The notes beneath the pieces are model-generated. The model was not told where the DNA came from. It worked only from the letters and a program-made list of their open reading frames with translations, and made no database searches. Position numbers and translations under genes: made by a program. This document shows positions 16,643 to 25,440 of a DNA stretch of 64,000 bases, piece by piece; the stretch's first letter is position 1, and each line of letters opens with the position of its first letter. The DNA is from Pseudarthrobacter albicanus (GTDB taxonomy: Bacteria > Actinomycetota > Actinomycetes > Actinomycetales > Micrococcaceae): contig NZ_JAGPOT010000009.1 in NCBI RefSeq assembly GCF_018224015.1, positions 1 to 64,000 of the forward strand, read 5' to 3'.

Positions 16643-17686
16643 ATGACGACTCCGACCACCCCTGGTACCAAGAAGCGCATCCTTTCGGGCGCGAAGCCCA
16701 CCGCGGACTCCCTGCACCTGGGAAATTACATCGGTGCTGTCCGCAACTGGGTGGACATGCAGTCGGAATACGACGCCGTGTTCTTCATTCCCGATCTCCA
16801 CGCGATCACCGTGGACTTCGAGCCTTCCGAGCTGGCCAAACGCACCCGCGTTGTCGCCGCCCAGTACATCGCCGCCGGCATCGACCCGGACAAGAGCATC
16901 TTCTTCGTCCAGTCCCACGTTCCCGAGCACGCGCAGCTCGCCTGGGCCCTGAACTGCATCACCGGATTCGGCGAAGCCTCCCGCATGACGCAGTTCAAGG
17001 ACAAGACCCAGAAGTCCGGCGCCGACGCGGCAACCGTAGGCCTGTTCGCGTATCCCACGCTGATGGCCGCCGACATCCTCCTCTACCAGACGGATCTGGT
17101 GCCCGTCGGCGAGGACCAGCGGCAGCACCTGGAGCTGACCCGCAATCTGGCCCAGCGCTTCAACACCCGCTTCGGGCACACCTTCACCGTGCCGGAGGCC
17201 ACCATCCTCAAGGCCACCGCCAAGATCTACGACCTGCAGAGTCCCACGGCCAAGATGTCCAAGACCGGCGGGTCACCCCACGGTTCCATCCAGCTGCTGG
17301 AGGACCCCAAGATCGCGGCCAAACGCATCAAGTCCGCAGTGACGGACACCGGCACGGAAGTCCGCTTCGATGCCGAAGCCAAGCCCGGGGTGTCCAATCT
17401 GCTGACCATCTATTCCACGCTGACCGGCAAGTCGGTGCCGGACCTTGAAACCGAATACCAGGGCAAGATGTACGGCCACCTCAAAGCGGATCTGGCGGAG
17501 GTGATGGTGGAGTTCCTCACGCCGCTGCGGAACCGTACCAACGAGCTCATGGCGGATCCGGCAGAGCTGGACAGGCTGCTGGCCCGGGGCGCCGAGCGTG
17601 CCCGCGAAATCGCGTCGGTGACGCTCAGCCAGGTCTACGAGCGCATGGGTTTCCTGCCGTCGCTGAGCCTCGCGGGAGTCTACTAG
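16643..17686 (+). CDS. trpS: Tryptophanyl-tRNA synthetase
   Basis: TrpS charges tRNA-Trp. The 347-residue class I synthetase has the HIGH-like region [17 protein letters not shown] near the N-terminus and the KMSKS loop as [13 protein letters not shown] near residue 210, with conserved [19 protein letters not shown] between. It starts at ATG 16643 after a short leader. A 2H phosphoesterase gene follows four bases later. Nothing suggests a second, resistance-type synthetase; this looks like the housekeeping enzyme. Confidence 0.97.
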   Translation: MTTPTTPGTKKRILSGAKPTADSLHLGNYIGAVRNWVDMQSEYDAVFFIPDLHAITVDFEPSELAKRTRVVAAQYIAAGIDPDKSIFFVQSHVPEHAQLAWALNCITGFGEASRMTQFKDKTQKSGADAATVGLFAYPTLMAADILLYQTDLVPVGEDQRQHLELTRNLAQRFNTRFGHTFTVPEATILKATAKIYDLQSPTAKMSKTGGSPHGSIQLLEDPKIAAKRIKSAVTDTGTEVRFDAEAKPGVSNLLTIYSTLTGKSVPDLETEYQGKMYGHLKADLAEVMVEFLTPLRNRTNELMADPAELDRLLARGAERAREIASVTLSQVYERMGFLPSLSLAGVY

Positions 17687-17690
17687 CCCG

Positions 17691-18323
17691 ATGGCGTCCG
17701 TCAGCAAAGCCACCGCAGACGACACCGGCCGGGCCACTGCCCGTGGCGCGGGCCCCCGCCGGAACGGGCAGGACCGCAGCGAGGGCATCAGCATCGGCGT
17801 GATCCTGGGCTTCCCGCCGGACATTGCCGAGGAACTCCAGCGCTGGCGTGCCTCGTTCGGGGACCCCATGGCCGGCGTCATCCCGGCACACATCACGCTC
17901 GTCACCACCACCCTGACCCAGGACTGGGAGGCGACCTGCCGCCACGTGCGGGAGATCGCCCGCCGGCAGCCGCCGTTCACCGTCACCATCGCCGGCACCG
18001 GGTCCTTCCGGCCGGTCTCCCCGGTGGTCTTCCTCAACGTCGACGACGGCTTCGAGGACTGCGTCAGCCTGCACCGGCAGCTCCAGGCCGGGCCGCTGGA
18101 GAGCGAGTTGCCCTTCGCGTACCACCCGCACGTCACGGTCGCCCATGACGTCGCGCCGGAAAGCCTCGATGAAGCCGAAACCGCGCTCAAGGATTACCGG
18201 GCCACGTTCCCGGTCGCTAGCATGGGACTTTACGAGCACGACGACAACGGCATCTGGCAGCTACGGGAAGAGCTTGACTTTGGCACCGAACCCGACGACG
18301 ACGGCGGCCGCGCCGCCTGCTGA
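17691..18323 (+). CDS. 2H phosphoesterase (2'-5' RNA ligase family)
   Basis: The 210-residue protein has two HxTx catalytic motifs, HITL (His near 67) and HVTV (His near 147), spaced as in LigT-like 2H phosphoesterases acting on cyclic phosphates or 2'-5' linkages in RNA. The first 30 residues are a poorly ordered extension. It directly follows trpS, and the next gene (YihY) begins inside its end from TTG 18274. The physiological substrate is not known for this group. Confidence 0.85.
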   Translation: MASVSKATADDTGRATARGAGPRRNGQDRSEGISIGVILGFPPDIAEELQRWRASFGDPMAGVIPAHITLVTTTLTQDWEATCRHVREIARRQPPFTVTIAGTGSFRPVSPVVFLNVDDGFEDCVSLHRQLQAGPLESELPFAYHPHVTVAHDVAPESLDEAETALKDYRATFPVASMGLYEHDDNGIWQLREELDFGTEPDDDGGRAAC

Positions 18324-19440
18324 ACCTCCCCTTCCCACCGATCTTGCCCTGCTGAAGCGCGAAGTCATCCGGAAACGGGTCGACTGGGGCAGGGCCCGCC
18401 GCTCCGGCGGCGGACCGCTGGCCACCCTGCTGCCGCTGGTCCAGTGGCTCCTCGCCCGGCTCAACGCGTTCCGGCCCATGCGCGCCTTCCAGCACTACAA
18501 CCTCCGGCACGGCCCGCTGATGAGCGCCGGCATCGGCTTCAGGATGTTCTTTTCGATCACGGGCCTGCTGGCCACCGGTTTCTCCGTCGCGGGGCTGCTG
18601 CTGCGCGGGCAGCCCGCCCTGCTGGACCGGATCATCAGCTCCGTCGTTTCCAGCGCTCCCGGCCTGTTGAAGGTCGACGGCGGTGAGGGCCTGGTTGACC
18701 CGCAGGAACTGCTGAATCCCAACGGCCTCGGCTGGGCCGCCGTGATCGCCGCGGCGGTGACCCTGGTGACCTCGCTCGGCTGGATCGACGGCCTGCGCGA
18801 CGGCCTGCGCGGCGTCATGGGGCTGGGTCCGCGGAAGCTGAACCCGGTCCTGGTCAAGCTCCGCGACCTCGGTACCCTGGTGCTTTTGGGCCTGGCCCTG
18901 GTGATCAGCGCCGGCGCCTCGCTCGTGTTCGGCACGGCGGCCGGCTGGGTCACCGACCAGCTCCGCCTGGATCCCCTGGTGGCCGGGCCGCTGGCCACCT
19001 CCATCAAGATTGCCGTGCCCCTGCTGCTGGGCTGGTGCACGGCACTGATCATGTTCCGGCTCGCGGCGGGGCTGAAGCTGGCCCGGCGGGCCCTGCTGGA
19101 AGGCACCATCCTGGCCGCCGTGGGCACCGGTGTGCTGCAGATCTTCAGCGCCGAGCTGCTGGCCGGTGCCGGCCGGAACCCGATCCTGGCGCCCTTCGCC
19201 ATCATCATCGGCCTGCTGATCTGGTTCAACCTGGTCAGCCAGGTCTACCTGCTCTCCGCCGCCTGGGCAGCGGTCCGCGAGACGGACCTGAACGCCGGCC
19301 CCGCGGCGGCGACGACAGGATGGGGCGCCCGCCAGGTGCAGCCGGGCAAGACCCCGCCCGCGGGAAAACAGTCTGCGGGAAGTCAGCCTGCCGGCGGTGT
19401 GTTCAGGCGTCGAGGTACTGGTCGGCCCACGCCGAGATGA
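18274..19440 (+). CDS. YihY/BrkB-family membrane protein
   Basis: From TTG 18274, which follows a GGGAAG site by six bases, the product has about 388 residues. A basic cytoplasmic N-terminus precedes the family signature YNLRHGPLMSAGIGFRMFFS. About six membrane helices follow, with the conserved polar segment PILAPFAIIIGLLIWFNLVSQVYLLSAAW. The family was once called RNase BN in error; its role is unknown, possibly lipid or solute transport. The C-terminal tail is a disordered Gly/Pro/Gln stretch that overlaps the end of the convergent hydrolase gene by 38 bases. Confidence 0.88.
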   Translation: MTLAPNPTTTAAAPPAEPPLPTDLALLKREVIRKRVDWGRARRSGGGPLATLLPLVQWLLARLNAFRPMRAFQHYNLRHGPLMSAGIGFRMFFSITGLLATGFSVAGLLLRGQPALLDRIISSVVSSAPGLLKVDGGEGLVDPQELLNPNGLGWAAVIAAAVTLVTSLGWIDGLRDGLRGVMGLGPRKLNPVLVKLRDLGTLVLLGLALVISAGASLVFGTAAGWVTDQLRLDPLVAGPLATSIKIAVPLLLGWCTALIMFRLAAGLKLARRALLEGTILAAVGTGVLQIFSAELLAGAGRNPILAPFAIIIGLLIWFNLVSQVYLLSAAWAAVRETDLNAGPAAATTGWGARQVQPGKTPPAGKQSAGSQPAGGVFRRRGTGRPTPR

Positions 19441-20167
19441 TCTTCGCGGCTCGCGCCGCCTGGCCCTTGCCGGTCAGCAGGTGGTCGCTGCCCTCGAGCG
19501 AGACGAAGCTGCGCGGGTGCCGGGCCGTCTGGAAGATGGTGCTGGCGTTCTCGATCCCCACCGTGTTGTCGGTGGGGGAGTGGAGCACCATGAGCGGCTT
19601 GTGCAGGGCCCTGATGCAGTCCGTCAGGTCGGCGTTTTCGAGATCCTCGACGAAGTGCCGGCGGATCTGGACCCGCTTGCCGCCGAGATCGACTTCCGCG
19701 CTGCCCTCGCTGAGGATCCGGTCCAGCGCCGCGTCGAAGACGTGGGCCACGTGCTTGGGCGAGAACGGGGCGCCCACGGTGGCCACGGCGTCCAGGTCCG
19801 GGATCAGCCGGGCGGCCGCCAGGACCGCGGCCCCGCCGAAGGAATGCCCCACGAGCAGCGAGACCTGCCGGCCCGAGGCGCCCATGAATTCGGCCGCCTT
19901 CACGGTGTCCGCCACCTTGTGGCTGAAGGATCCCTCGGACCACAGCCCGGCGGACTCGCCCAGGCCGAGGTTGTCGAAGCGGAGCATGCCCACCCCGTTG
20001 TCCGCCAGCGCCTTGCACATCCGGGACGCCGCGGGGCTGTCCTTGCCGAGCGTGAAGCCGTGCGAGAAGACGCCCCAGCCCTTCACCTTCCCGTCGGGGA
20101 CGTCGATGATGCCGGAGAGCAGTTCACCGGTGGAACCGTGGAATGAGACTTTTTCGGAACGGGACAT
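19403..20167 (-). CDS. Alpha/beta hydrolase
   Basis: The 254-residue protein starts SRSEKVSFHGSTGELLSG. It has an oxyanion region FSHGF, the nucleophile elbow GHSFGGAAV (Ser near residue 105), a likely acid at SPTDNTV and the catalytic His in GSDHLL. This matches the hydrolase half of the hydrolase-OsmC proteins (COG1073/YhfR-type), here without the OsmC half. The substrate is unknown, probably a small ester. It lies after the sdh terminator and is probably transcribed alone. Confidence 0.87.
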   Translation of the reverse strand: MSRSEKVSFHGSTGELLSGIIDVPDGKVKGWGVFSHGFTLGKDSPAASRMCKALADNGVGMLRFDNLGLGESAGLWSEGSFSHKVADTVKAAEFMGASGRQVSLLVGHSFGGAAVLAAARLIPDLDAVATVGAPFSPKHVAHVFDAALDRILSEGSAEVDLGGKRVQIRRHFVEDLENADLTDCIRALHKPLMVLHSPTDNTVGIENASTIFQTARHPRSFVSLEGSDHLLTGKGQAARAAKIISAWADQYLDA

Positions 20168-20192
20168 GGCGGCCCTTTCGTTTAATTCGGAT

Positions 20193-20240
20193 TACGACGA
20201 CGGCGCCCCCACCCGGAAGGTGAGAGGCGCCGTCGTCGTA
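20193..20240 (-). terminator. Terminator of the sdhCDAB operon
   Basis: A perfect 15-bp stem (20193-20207 with 20226-20240, TACGACGACGGCGCC arm) lies 20 bases after the sdhB stop on the minus strand and before the hydrolase gene. Confidence 0.75.
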
Positions 20241-20260
20241 CTGCTTGGGGAGTGCGGCCG

Positions 20261-21043
20261 TCAGACCTTGCGGGACAGGATGGCCTGCTTGACCTCGGCG
20301 ATAGCCTGCGTGATCTGGATGCCGCGGGGGCATGCCTCGGTGCAGTTGAAGGTGGTGCGGCAGCGCCACACGCCTTCCTTGTCGTTGAGGATCTCCAGGC
20401 GCATGTCGCCGGCGTCGTCGCGGGAATCGAAGATGAAGCGGTGCGCGTTGACGATTGCCGCCGGGCCGAAGTACTGGCCGTCGGTCCAGAACACCGGGCA
20501 GGACGAGGTGCACGCGGCACACAGGATGCACTTGGTGGTGTCGTCGAACCGCTCGCGGTCCTCGGCGGACTGCAGGCGTTCCTTGGTGGGCTCGTGGCCG
20601 CGGTTGACCAGGAAGGGCATGACTTCGCGGAAGGACTGGAAGAACGGCTCCATGTCCACGATCAGGTCCTTCTCCACCGGCAGGCCCTTGATGGGCTCGA
20701 CGGTGATGGGCTTGGACGTGTCCAGGTCCTTGAGCAGCGTCTTGCAGGCCAGGCGGTTGCGGCCGTTGATGCGCATGGCATCGGAACCGCAGACGCCGTG
20801 GGCGCACGAACGGCGGAAGGAAACACTGCCGTCGAGTTCCCACTTGACCTTGTGCAGGGCATCGAGGACGCGGTCGGTCCCGTACATGGTCACCTTGAAG
20901 TCATCCCAGGTGGATTCCTCGGAGACCTCGGGGTTGTAGCGGCGCACGCGCAGGGTGACATCGAAGGACGGGATCTCCCCGCCGCCTCCGATGTGGGCGG
21001 GCAGTTCGATCTTGGAGGCTGGCTCAGCAAGTTCAGCGGTCAT
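20261..21043 (-). CDS. sdhB: Succinate dehydrogenase iron-sulfur subunit
   Basis: SdhB carries electrons from the flavoprotein to the quinone site of complex II. The 260-residue sequence shows the [2Fe-2S] cysteines in SCAHGVCGSDAMRINGRN and a later C, then the [4Fe-4S]/[3Fe-4S] motifs CILCAACTSSCP and NCTEACPRGI. It is the last gene of the sdhCDAB operon, starting one base after the sdhA stop. The length is normal for actinobacteria. Confidence 0.97.
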   Translation of the reverse strand: MTAELAEPASKIELPAHIGGGGEIPSFDVTLRVRRYNPEVSEESTWDDFKVTMYGTDRVLDALHKVKWELDGSVSFRRSCAHGVCGSDAMRINGRNRLACKTLLKDLDTSKPITVEPIKGLPVEKDLIVDMEPFFQSFREVMPFLVNRGHEPTKERLQSAEDRERFDDTTKCILCAACTSSCPVFWTDGQYFGPAAIVNAHRFIFDSRDDAGDMRLEILNDKEGVWRCRTTFNCTEACPRGIQITQAIAEVKQAILSRKV

Positions 21044-21044
21044 C

Positions 21045-22844
21045 TTAGTACTTCCTCACCATCGGCTCGTAGCGCGTAAAGACAACCGGCTTGGTGCCAA
21101 GCCGGATGCCGGCGATCGCCTCCGCAGAACCATCCGCAGGGGCATGCTCATCCTTGTACGCCATGGAGTGCTTCATGAATTTTTCGTCGTCGCGCTCGGG
21201 GAAGTCCTCGCGGAAGTGTCCGCCGCGGGATTCCTCGCGGTGCAGGGCGGCCACGGTCATGACCTTGGCCAGTTCCAGCAGGAAGCCCAGTTCCACGGCC
21301 TCGAGCAGGTCAAGGTTGAAGCGCTTGCCCTTGTCCTGGACGCTGATGCGCTGGTACCGCTCCTCGAAGGAGGCGATGTCCGTCAGGACCTGGTTCAGCG
21401 TGTCGGCGGTGCGGAACACCTGCATGTTGGCATCCATGGTGTCCTGCAGTTCCTTGCGGATCGCAGCGACCTTCTCGGTGCCGTCGGAGGTGCGGACGTG
21501 GTCCAGCAGGTTCAGCGTGTAGCCCTCCGGATCGGCGGGGAGTTCCACGTAGTCGGCGGTCTTGGCGTATTCCGCTGCGGCGATGCCGGCGCGCTTGCCG
21601 AAGACGTTGATGTCCAGCAGTGAGTTGGTGCCGAGGCGGTTGGAGCCGTGCACCGAAACGCAGGCGACCTCGCCGGCGGCGTAGAGGCCCGGGATGACGG
21701 TGTCGTTGTCCTGGAGCACCTCGGCGCTGATGTTGGTGGGGATGCCGCCCATGGCGTAGTGCGCCGTCGGGAAGACCGGAACCGGCTCCGTGTAGGGCTC
21801 GACGCCGAGGTAGGTGCGGGCGAACTCGGTGATGTCCGGCAGCTTCGCGTCGATGTGCGCCGGCTCAAGGTGGGTCAGGTCAAGGAGGACGTAGTCCTTG
21901 TTCGGGCCGCAGCCGCGTCCCTCACGGACTTCGTTGGCCATGGAGCGGGCCACGATGTCGCGGGGGGCGAGGTCCTTGATGGTGGGGGCGTAGCGCTCCA
22001 TGAAGCGCTCACCCTCGGAGTTGCGCAGGATGGCGCCTTCGCCGCGGGCGGCCTCGGAGAGGAGGATGCCCAGGCCCGCCAGGCCTGTCGGGTGGAACTG
22101 GAAGAACTCCATGTCCTCCAGGGGGATGCCGCGGCGGAACGCGATGCCCATGCCGTCACCGGTGAGGGTGTGGGCGTTGGAGGTGGTCTTGAAGACCTTC
22201 CCGGCGCCGCCGGAGGCGAAAATCACGGACTTGGCCTGGAAGACGTGCAGTTCGCCGGAGGCGAGGTCGTAGGAGACGACGCCGGCAACGCGCTTCTGCT
22301 TGTACGGCGTGCCGTCCTCGCGGACGGCGTCCTCCTCGACGGTCAGCAGGTCCAGCACGTAGTACTCGTTGTAGAACTCGACGTTGTGCTTGACGCAGTT
22401 CTGGTACAGGGTCTGCAGGATCATGTGGCCGGTGCGGTCGGCGGCGTAGCAGGCGCGGCGGACCGGGGCCTTGCCGTGATCGCGGGTGTGGCCGCCGAAA
22501 CGGCGCTGGTCGATCCGGCCCTCGGGCGTGCGGTTGAACGGCAGGCCCATCTTTTCCAGGTCCAGGACGGCGTCGATCGCTTCCTTCGCCATGACCTCGG
22601 CGGCGTCCTGGTCCACCAGGTAGTCGCCGCCCTTGATGGTGTCGAAGGTGTGCCACTCCCAGTTGTCTTCCTCGACATTCGCCAACGCCGCGCACATGCC
22701 GCCCTGCGCCGCGCCGGTGTGGGACCGGGTGGGGTAGAGCTTGGTCAGTACTGCTGTTCGCGCGCGCTGGCCGGATTCGATGGCCGCGCGCATCCCGGCG
22801 CCACCGGCACCGACGATGACGACGTCGTACTTATGGACCTGCAT
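21045..22844 (-). CDS. sdhA: Succinate dehydrogenase flavoprotein subunit
   Basis: SdhA oxidises succinate to fumarate with covalent FAD. The 599-residue protein begins MQVHKYDVVIVGAGGAGMRA with the dinucleotide-binding loop. It has SHTGAAQGGMCAAL (FAD-linkage region), the active-site RFGGHTRDHGK segment, HPTGLAGLGIL, and a C-terminal domain rich in ESRGGHFREDFPERDD. I use ATG 22844, preceded by AGAAAGAG, instead of the longer frame from 22865. It sits between sdhD and sdhB, in the canonical order. Confidence 0.97.
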   Translation of the reverse strand: MQVHKYDVVIVGAGGAGMRAAIESGQRARTAVLTKLYPTRSHTGAAQGGMCAALANVEEDNWEWHTFDTIKGGDYLVDQDAAEVMAKEAIDAVLDLEKMGLPFNRTPEGRIDQRRFGGHTRDHGKAPVRRACYAADRTGHMILQTLYQNCVKHNVEFYNEYYVLDLLTVEEDAVREDGTPYKQKRVAGVVSYDLASGELHVFQAKSVIFASGGAGKVFKTTSNAHTLTGDGMGIAFRRGIPLEDMEFFQFHPTGLAGLGILLSEAARGEGAILRNSEGERFMERYAPTIKDLAPRDIVARSMANEVREGRGCGPNKDYVLLDLTHLEPAHIDAKLPDITEFARTYLGVEPYTEPVPVFPTAHYAMGGIPTNISAEVLQDNDTVIPGLYAAGEVACVSVHGSNRLGTNSLLDINVFGKRAGIAAAEYAKTADYVELPADPEGYTLNLLDHVRTSDGTEKVAAIRKELQDTMDANMQVFRTADTLNQVLTDIASFEERYQRISVQDKGKRFNLDLLEAVELGFLLELAKVMTVAALHREESRGGHFREDFPERDDEKFMKHSMAYKDEHAPADGSAEAIAGIRLGTKPVVFTRYEPMVRKY

Positions 22845-23021
22845 ACCAGACGCTCTTTCTCTCAAAATTCGCTATAAGACACCGGCCGGCGGAGCCTGGC
22901 CGGTGAATTCTCGTGACATCCCGGCCTGCGCTGGGCAGGCAGGGACCGGTTGCCGGAACGGGCCGCCAGCAGGTGGTGCTGATCATGCCCGGAGGGGCAC
23001 CGGCCCGCTACGGGTGCGCCG

Positions 23022-23534
23022 TTAAGGCGCGGGGCAGAAACCGCCCGGCAGCTGCACACCGTTGACCACGGGGCACGGGTTGAAGGTGAAGATCACCAGG
23101 GTGCCGAGGATGATGATGACGGCGGTGGCCGCGAAGAGGACAATCTTCAGCCAGAGGCGGGTGGAGTCCTTCTCGGCGTAGTCGTTGATGATGGTCCGGA
23201 CACCGTTGGTGCCGTGCAGCATGGCCAGCCACAGCATCGCGAGGTCCCAGACCTGCCAGAACGGGTCGGCCCACTTGCCGGCGACGAAACCGAAGTCGAT
23301 CGCGTGGATACCCTCGCCCACCAGGAGGTTGACGGTCAGGTGTCCGAAGATCAGGACAATCAGGACGACGCCGGAAAGCCGCATGAACAGCCATGACAGC
23401 ATTTCGAAGTTTCCCTTGGAGGAACCGCTGCGGCGGTACTGCGGCGCAATGCGCCCGCCCGCCGTGGTCTTCTCGCTGATTTGTCCACTACTGCTTTGTC
23501 CACTGCGTGGGGCCTTGATCTCTGTTGCACTCAT
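23022..23534 (-). CDS. sdhD: Succinate dehydrogenase membrane anchor subunit
   Basis: The 170-residue protein has about 50 charged N-terminal residues, then three membrane helices. The first contains RLSGVVLIVLIFGHLTVNLL with a heme-ligand-type His, and the next carries MLHGTNGVRTIINDY. It pairs with SdhC to hold heme b and the quinone site. It starts four bases after the sdhC stop. The 177 bases between its stop and sdhA hold no gene. Confidence 0.92.
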   Translation of the reverse strand: MSATEIKAPRSGQSSSGQISEKTTAGGRIAPQYRRSGSSKGNFEMLSWLFMRLSGVVLIVLIFGHLTVNLLVGEGIHAIDFGFVAGKWADPFWQVWDLAMLWLAMLHGTNGVRTIINDYAEKDSTRLWLKIVLFAATAVIIILGTLVIFTFNPCPVVNGVQLPGGFCPAP

Positions 23535-23537
23535 GGC

Positions 23538-23918
23538 TTAGTGGCCTCCAAGGGCGAGGGAAAGGTGGCGGATGGAGAAGCCAACCATGACGACGAGCCA
23601 CAGGGCCAGAACCGTCCACAGCATCTGGCGCTGGTACTTCGCGCCCTTCTTCCAGAAGTCGACGGCGATGATCCGCAGGCCGTTGAAGGCGTGGAACACG
23701 ATCGCTGCGACAAGGCCCGTTTCACCCAGGGCCATCAGGGGATTCTTGTAGGCGCCGATCACGGCCGTGTAGGCCTCGGGGGACACACGCACCAATGAGG
23801 TGTCCAGCACGTGGACCAACAAGAAGAAAAAAATCACTACACCGGTAATGCGGTGTCCAACCCAGGACCACTGGCCTTCACGGCCGCGGTACAAGGTGCC
23901 AGCTGGTTTTGTCGGCAC
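23538..23918 (-). CDS. sdhC: Succinate dehydrogenase cytochrome b556 subunit
   Basis: From GTG 23918, eight bases after GGGAGG, the product has 126 residues with three helices. Signature elements are GQWSWVGHRITGVVIFFFLL followed by a heme His (VHVLD), and VFHAFNGLRIIAVD. The longer frame from 23963 includes the ribosome-binding site and is rejected. It is the first gene of the operon; a perfect inverted repeat at 24002-24019 lies in the promoter region. Confidence 0.93.
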   Translation of the reverse strand: MPTKPAGTLYRGREGQWSWVGHRITGVVIFFFLLVHVLDTSLVRVSPEAYTAVIGAYKNPLMALGETGLVAAIVFHAFNGLRIIAVDFWKKGAKYQRQMLWTVLALWLVVMVGFSIRHLSLALGGH

Positions 23919-24001
23919 TGAATAAACCTCCCTGCAACGCAGCGGCGCTGGCATGGGATCCACGCGGGGGGAACGCCTGCTGCGAGAGCACTCAAAAGCT
24001 C

Positions 24002-24019
24002 AAGCCTAAATCTAGGCTT
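24002..24019. promoter_or_regulatory. Inverted repeat upstream of sdhC
   Basis: AAGCCTAAATCTAGGCTT is a perfect 7-4-7 inverted repeat about 85-100 bases before the sdhC start. It could be a transcription-factor operator. The regulator is unknown. Confidence 0.5.
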
Positions 24020-24176
24020 CGCTCACAGCTTATTCAATTCAGCGGGGGGATCGTGACGGCGCCCCGGCGCGGTATTCATCCAGTTTTGAGACTAACGCCA
24101 CACCGGCGGGCGTTCAAGCGGATCCGGGGGCCAGGTTCACGGGCTATCCGGCGGTGGTCGGCTAAAGTAGGCCGTG

Positions 24177-25310
24177 ATGAGTACAAACAAGATGACAAGC
24201 CAGGGTTCACCACTTGACCGTTTCATTGCGGTGATTCCCGCCGGCGGGGTGGGGACCCGCCTCTGGCCGCTGTCACGGGCAGCCGCCCCCAAGTTCCTCC
24301 ACGACCTCACGGGATCGGGCAGTACTCTGCTGCGCGCAACCTACGACCGGCTGGAGCCGCTCACCGGCAGGCACGTGCTTGTGGTCACCGGAACGGCGCA
24401 CCGCGCGGCGGTCTGCCGGCAGTTGCCGGAAGTGCAGGAAGCGGATCTGGTGCTGGAAAGCGAACCCAAGGACTCGGGGGCGGCGATCGGACTTGCCGCG
24501 GCCATCCTCTACGAACGGGACCCGGACACCATCATGGGCTCCTTCGCCGCGGACCAGGTCATCAGCCCCGACGAGTTGTTCCGGGATGCCGTCCGCGAGG
24601 CGATCCACACGGCCGCGGCCGGCAAGATCGTCACCATCGGCATCAAGCCCACCCACCCCTCCACAGGGTTCGGCTACATCCGCTCGGGTGCCTCCCTCAA
24701 CATCCCCGGCGCCCCCAGTGCCCAGTCCGTCGTCGAGTTCGTGGAGAAGCCCAGCGAGGAAGTCGCCCAGCAGTACCTGGACAGCGGTGAATACGTCTGG
24801 AACGCCGGCATGTTCGTGGCCCCGGTTTCGCTCATGCTCAAGCACCTCGAGGCCAACCAGCCCGAACTCTTCGCCGGCCTGCAGGAAATCGCCAAGGCCT
24901 GGGACACCCCCCTGCAGGACGAAGTCACGGCCCGCGTCTGGCCGACCCTGCCCAAGATTGCCATCGACTACGCCGTCGCCGAACCCGCCGCCGCCGCCGG
25001 CGACGTCGCGGTGGTGCCCGGCGCCTTCCGCTGGGACGACGTCGGGGACTTCGCCTCCGTGGGCCGGCTCAACAGCGCCAAGGAAGTCGACGACGTCACC
25101 GTCATCGGCGAGGGCGCCCGGGTGTTCACCGAAAACGCCAGCGGCGTGGTGGTCTCCGACACCAAGCGCGTCATTGCCCTGATCGGCATCAAGGACGTGG
25201 TCATCGTGGACACCCCGGATGCCCTGCTGGTGACCACCAAGGAACATTCCCAGCGGGTCAAGCAGGCCGTCGATGCCCTCAAGGCCAAGGGTGACACAGA
25301 CGTCCTGTAG
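24177..25310 (+). CDS. manC: Mannose-1-phosphate guanylyltransferase
   Basis: The enzyme makes GDP-mannose from mannose 1-phosphate and GTP for polysaccharides and glycolipids. The N-terminal nucleotidyltransferase motif is IPAGGVGTRLWPLSRAAAPK, followed by DLVLESEPKDSGAAIGLAAA and GSFAADQVI; later FVEKPSEEV and WNAGMFVAPV appear. At 377 residues it is the short, monofunctional form without the isomerase domain. It starts ATG 24177 (GTG 24174 is adjacent) only nine bases after a TAAAGT -10-like box at 24163, so the mRNA is probably leaderless. Confidence 0.93.
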   Translation: MSTNKMTSQGSPLDRFIAVIPAGGVGTRLWPLSRAAAPKFLHDLTGSGSTLLRATYDRLEPLTGRHVLVVTGTAHRAAVCRQLPEVQEADLVLESEPKDSGAAIGLAAAILYERDPDTIMGSFAADQVISPDELFRDAVREAIHTAAAGKIVTIGIKPTHPSTGFGYIRSGASLNIPGAPSAQSVVEFVEKPSEEVAQQYLDSGEYVWNAGMFVAPVSLMLKHLEANQPELFAGLQEIAKAWDTPLQDEVTARVWPTLPKIAIDYAVAEPAAAAGDVAVVPGAFRWDDVGDFASVGRLNSAKEVDDVTVIGEGARVFTENASGVVVSDTKRVIALIGIKDVVIVDTPDALLVTTKEHSQRVKQAVDALKAKGDTDVL

Positions 25311-25440
25311 CAGTGCAGTGGCCCTGCCCGCGCAGTGCAGTGGCCCTGCCGGTGCCGCCGGGGCGGCCCCGGATGTTCAGGAATCCGTAATGCGCCGTTC
25401 GCTATGCCGCTAATCATTGTCCGGTCGCTAGAGTTAGTCA

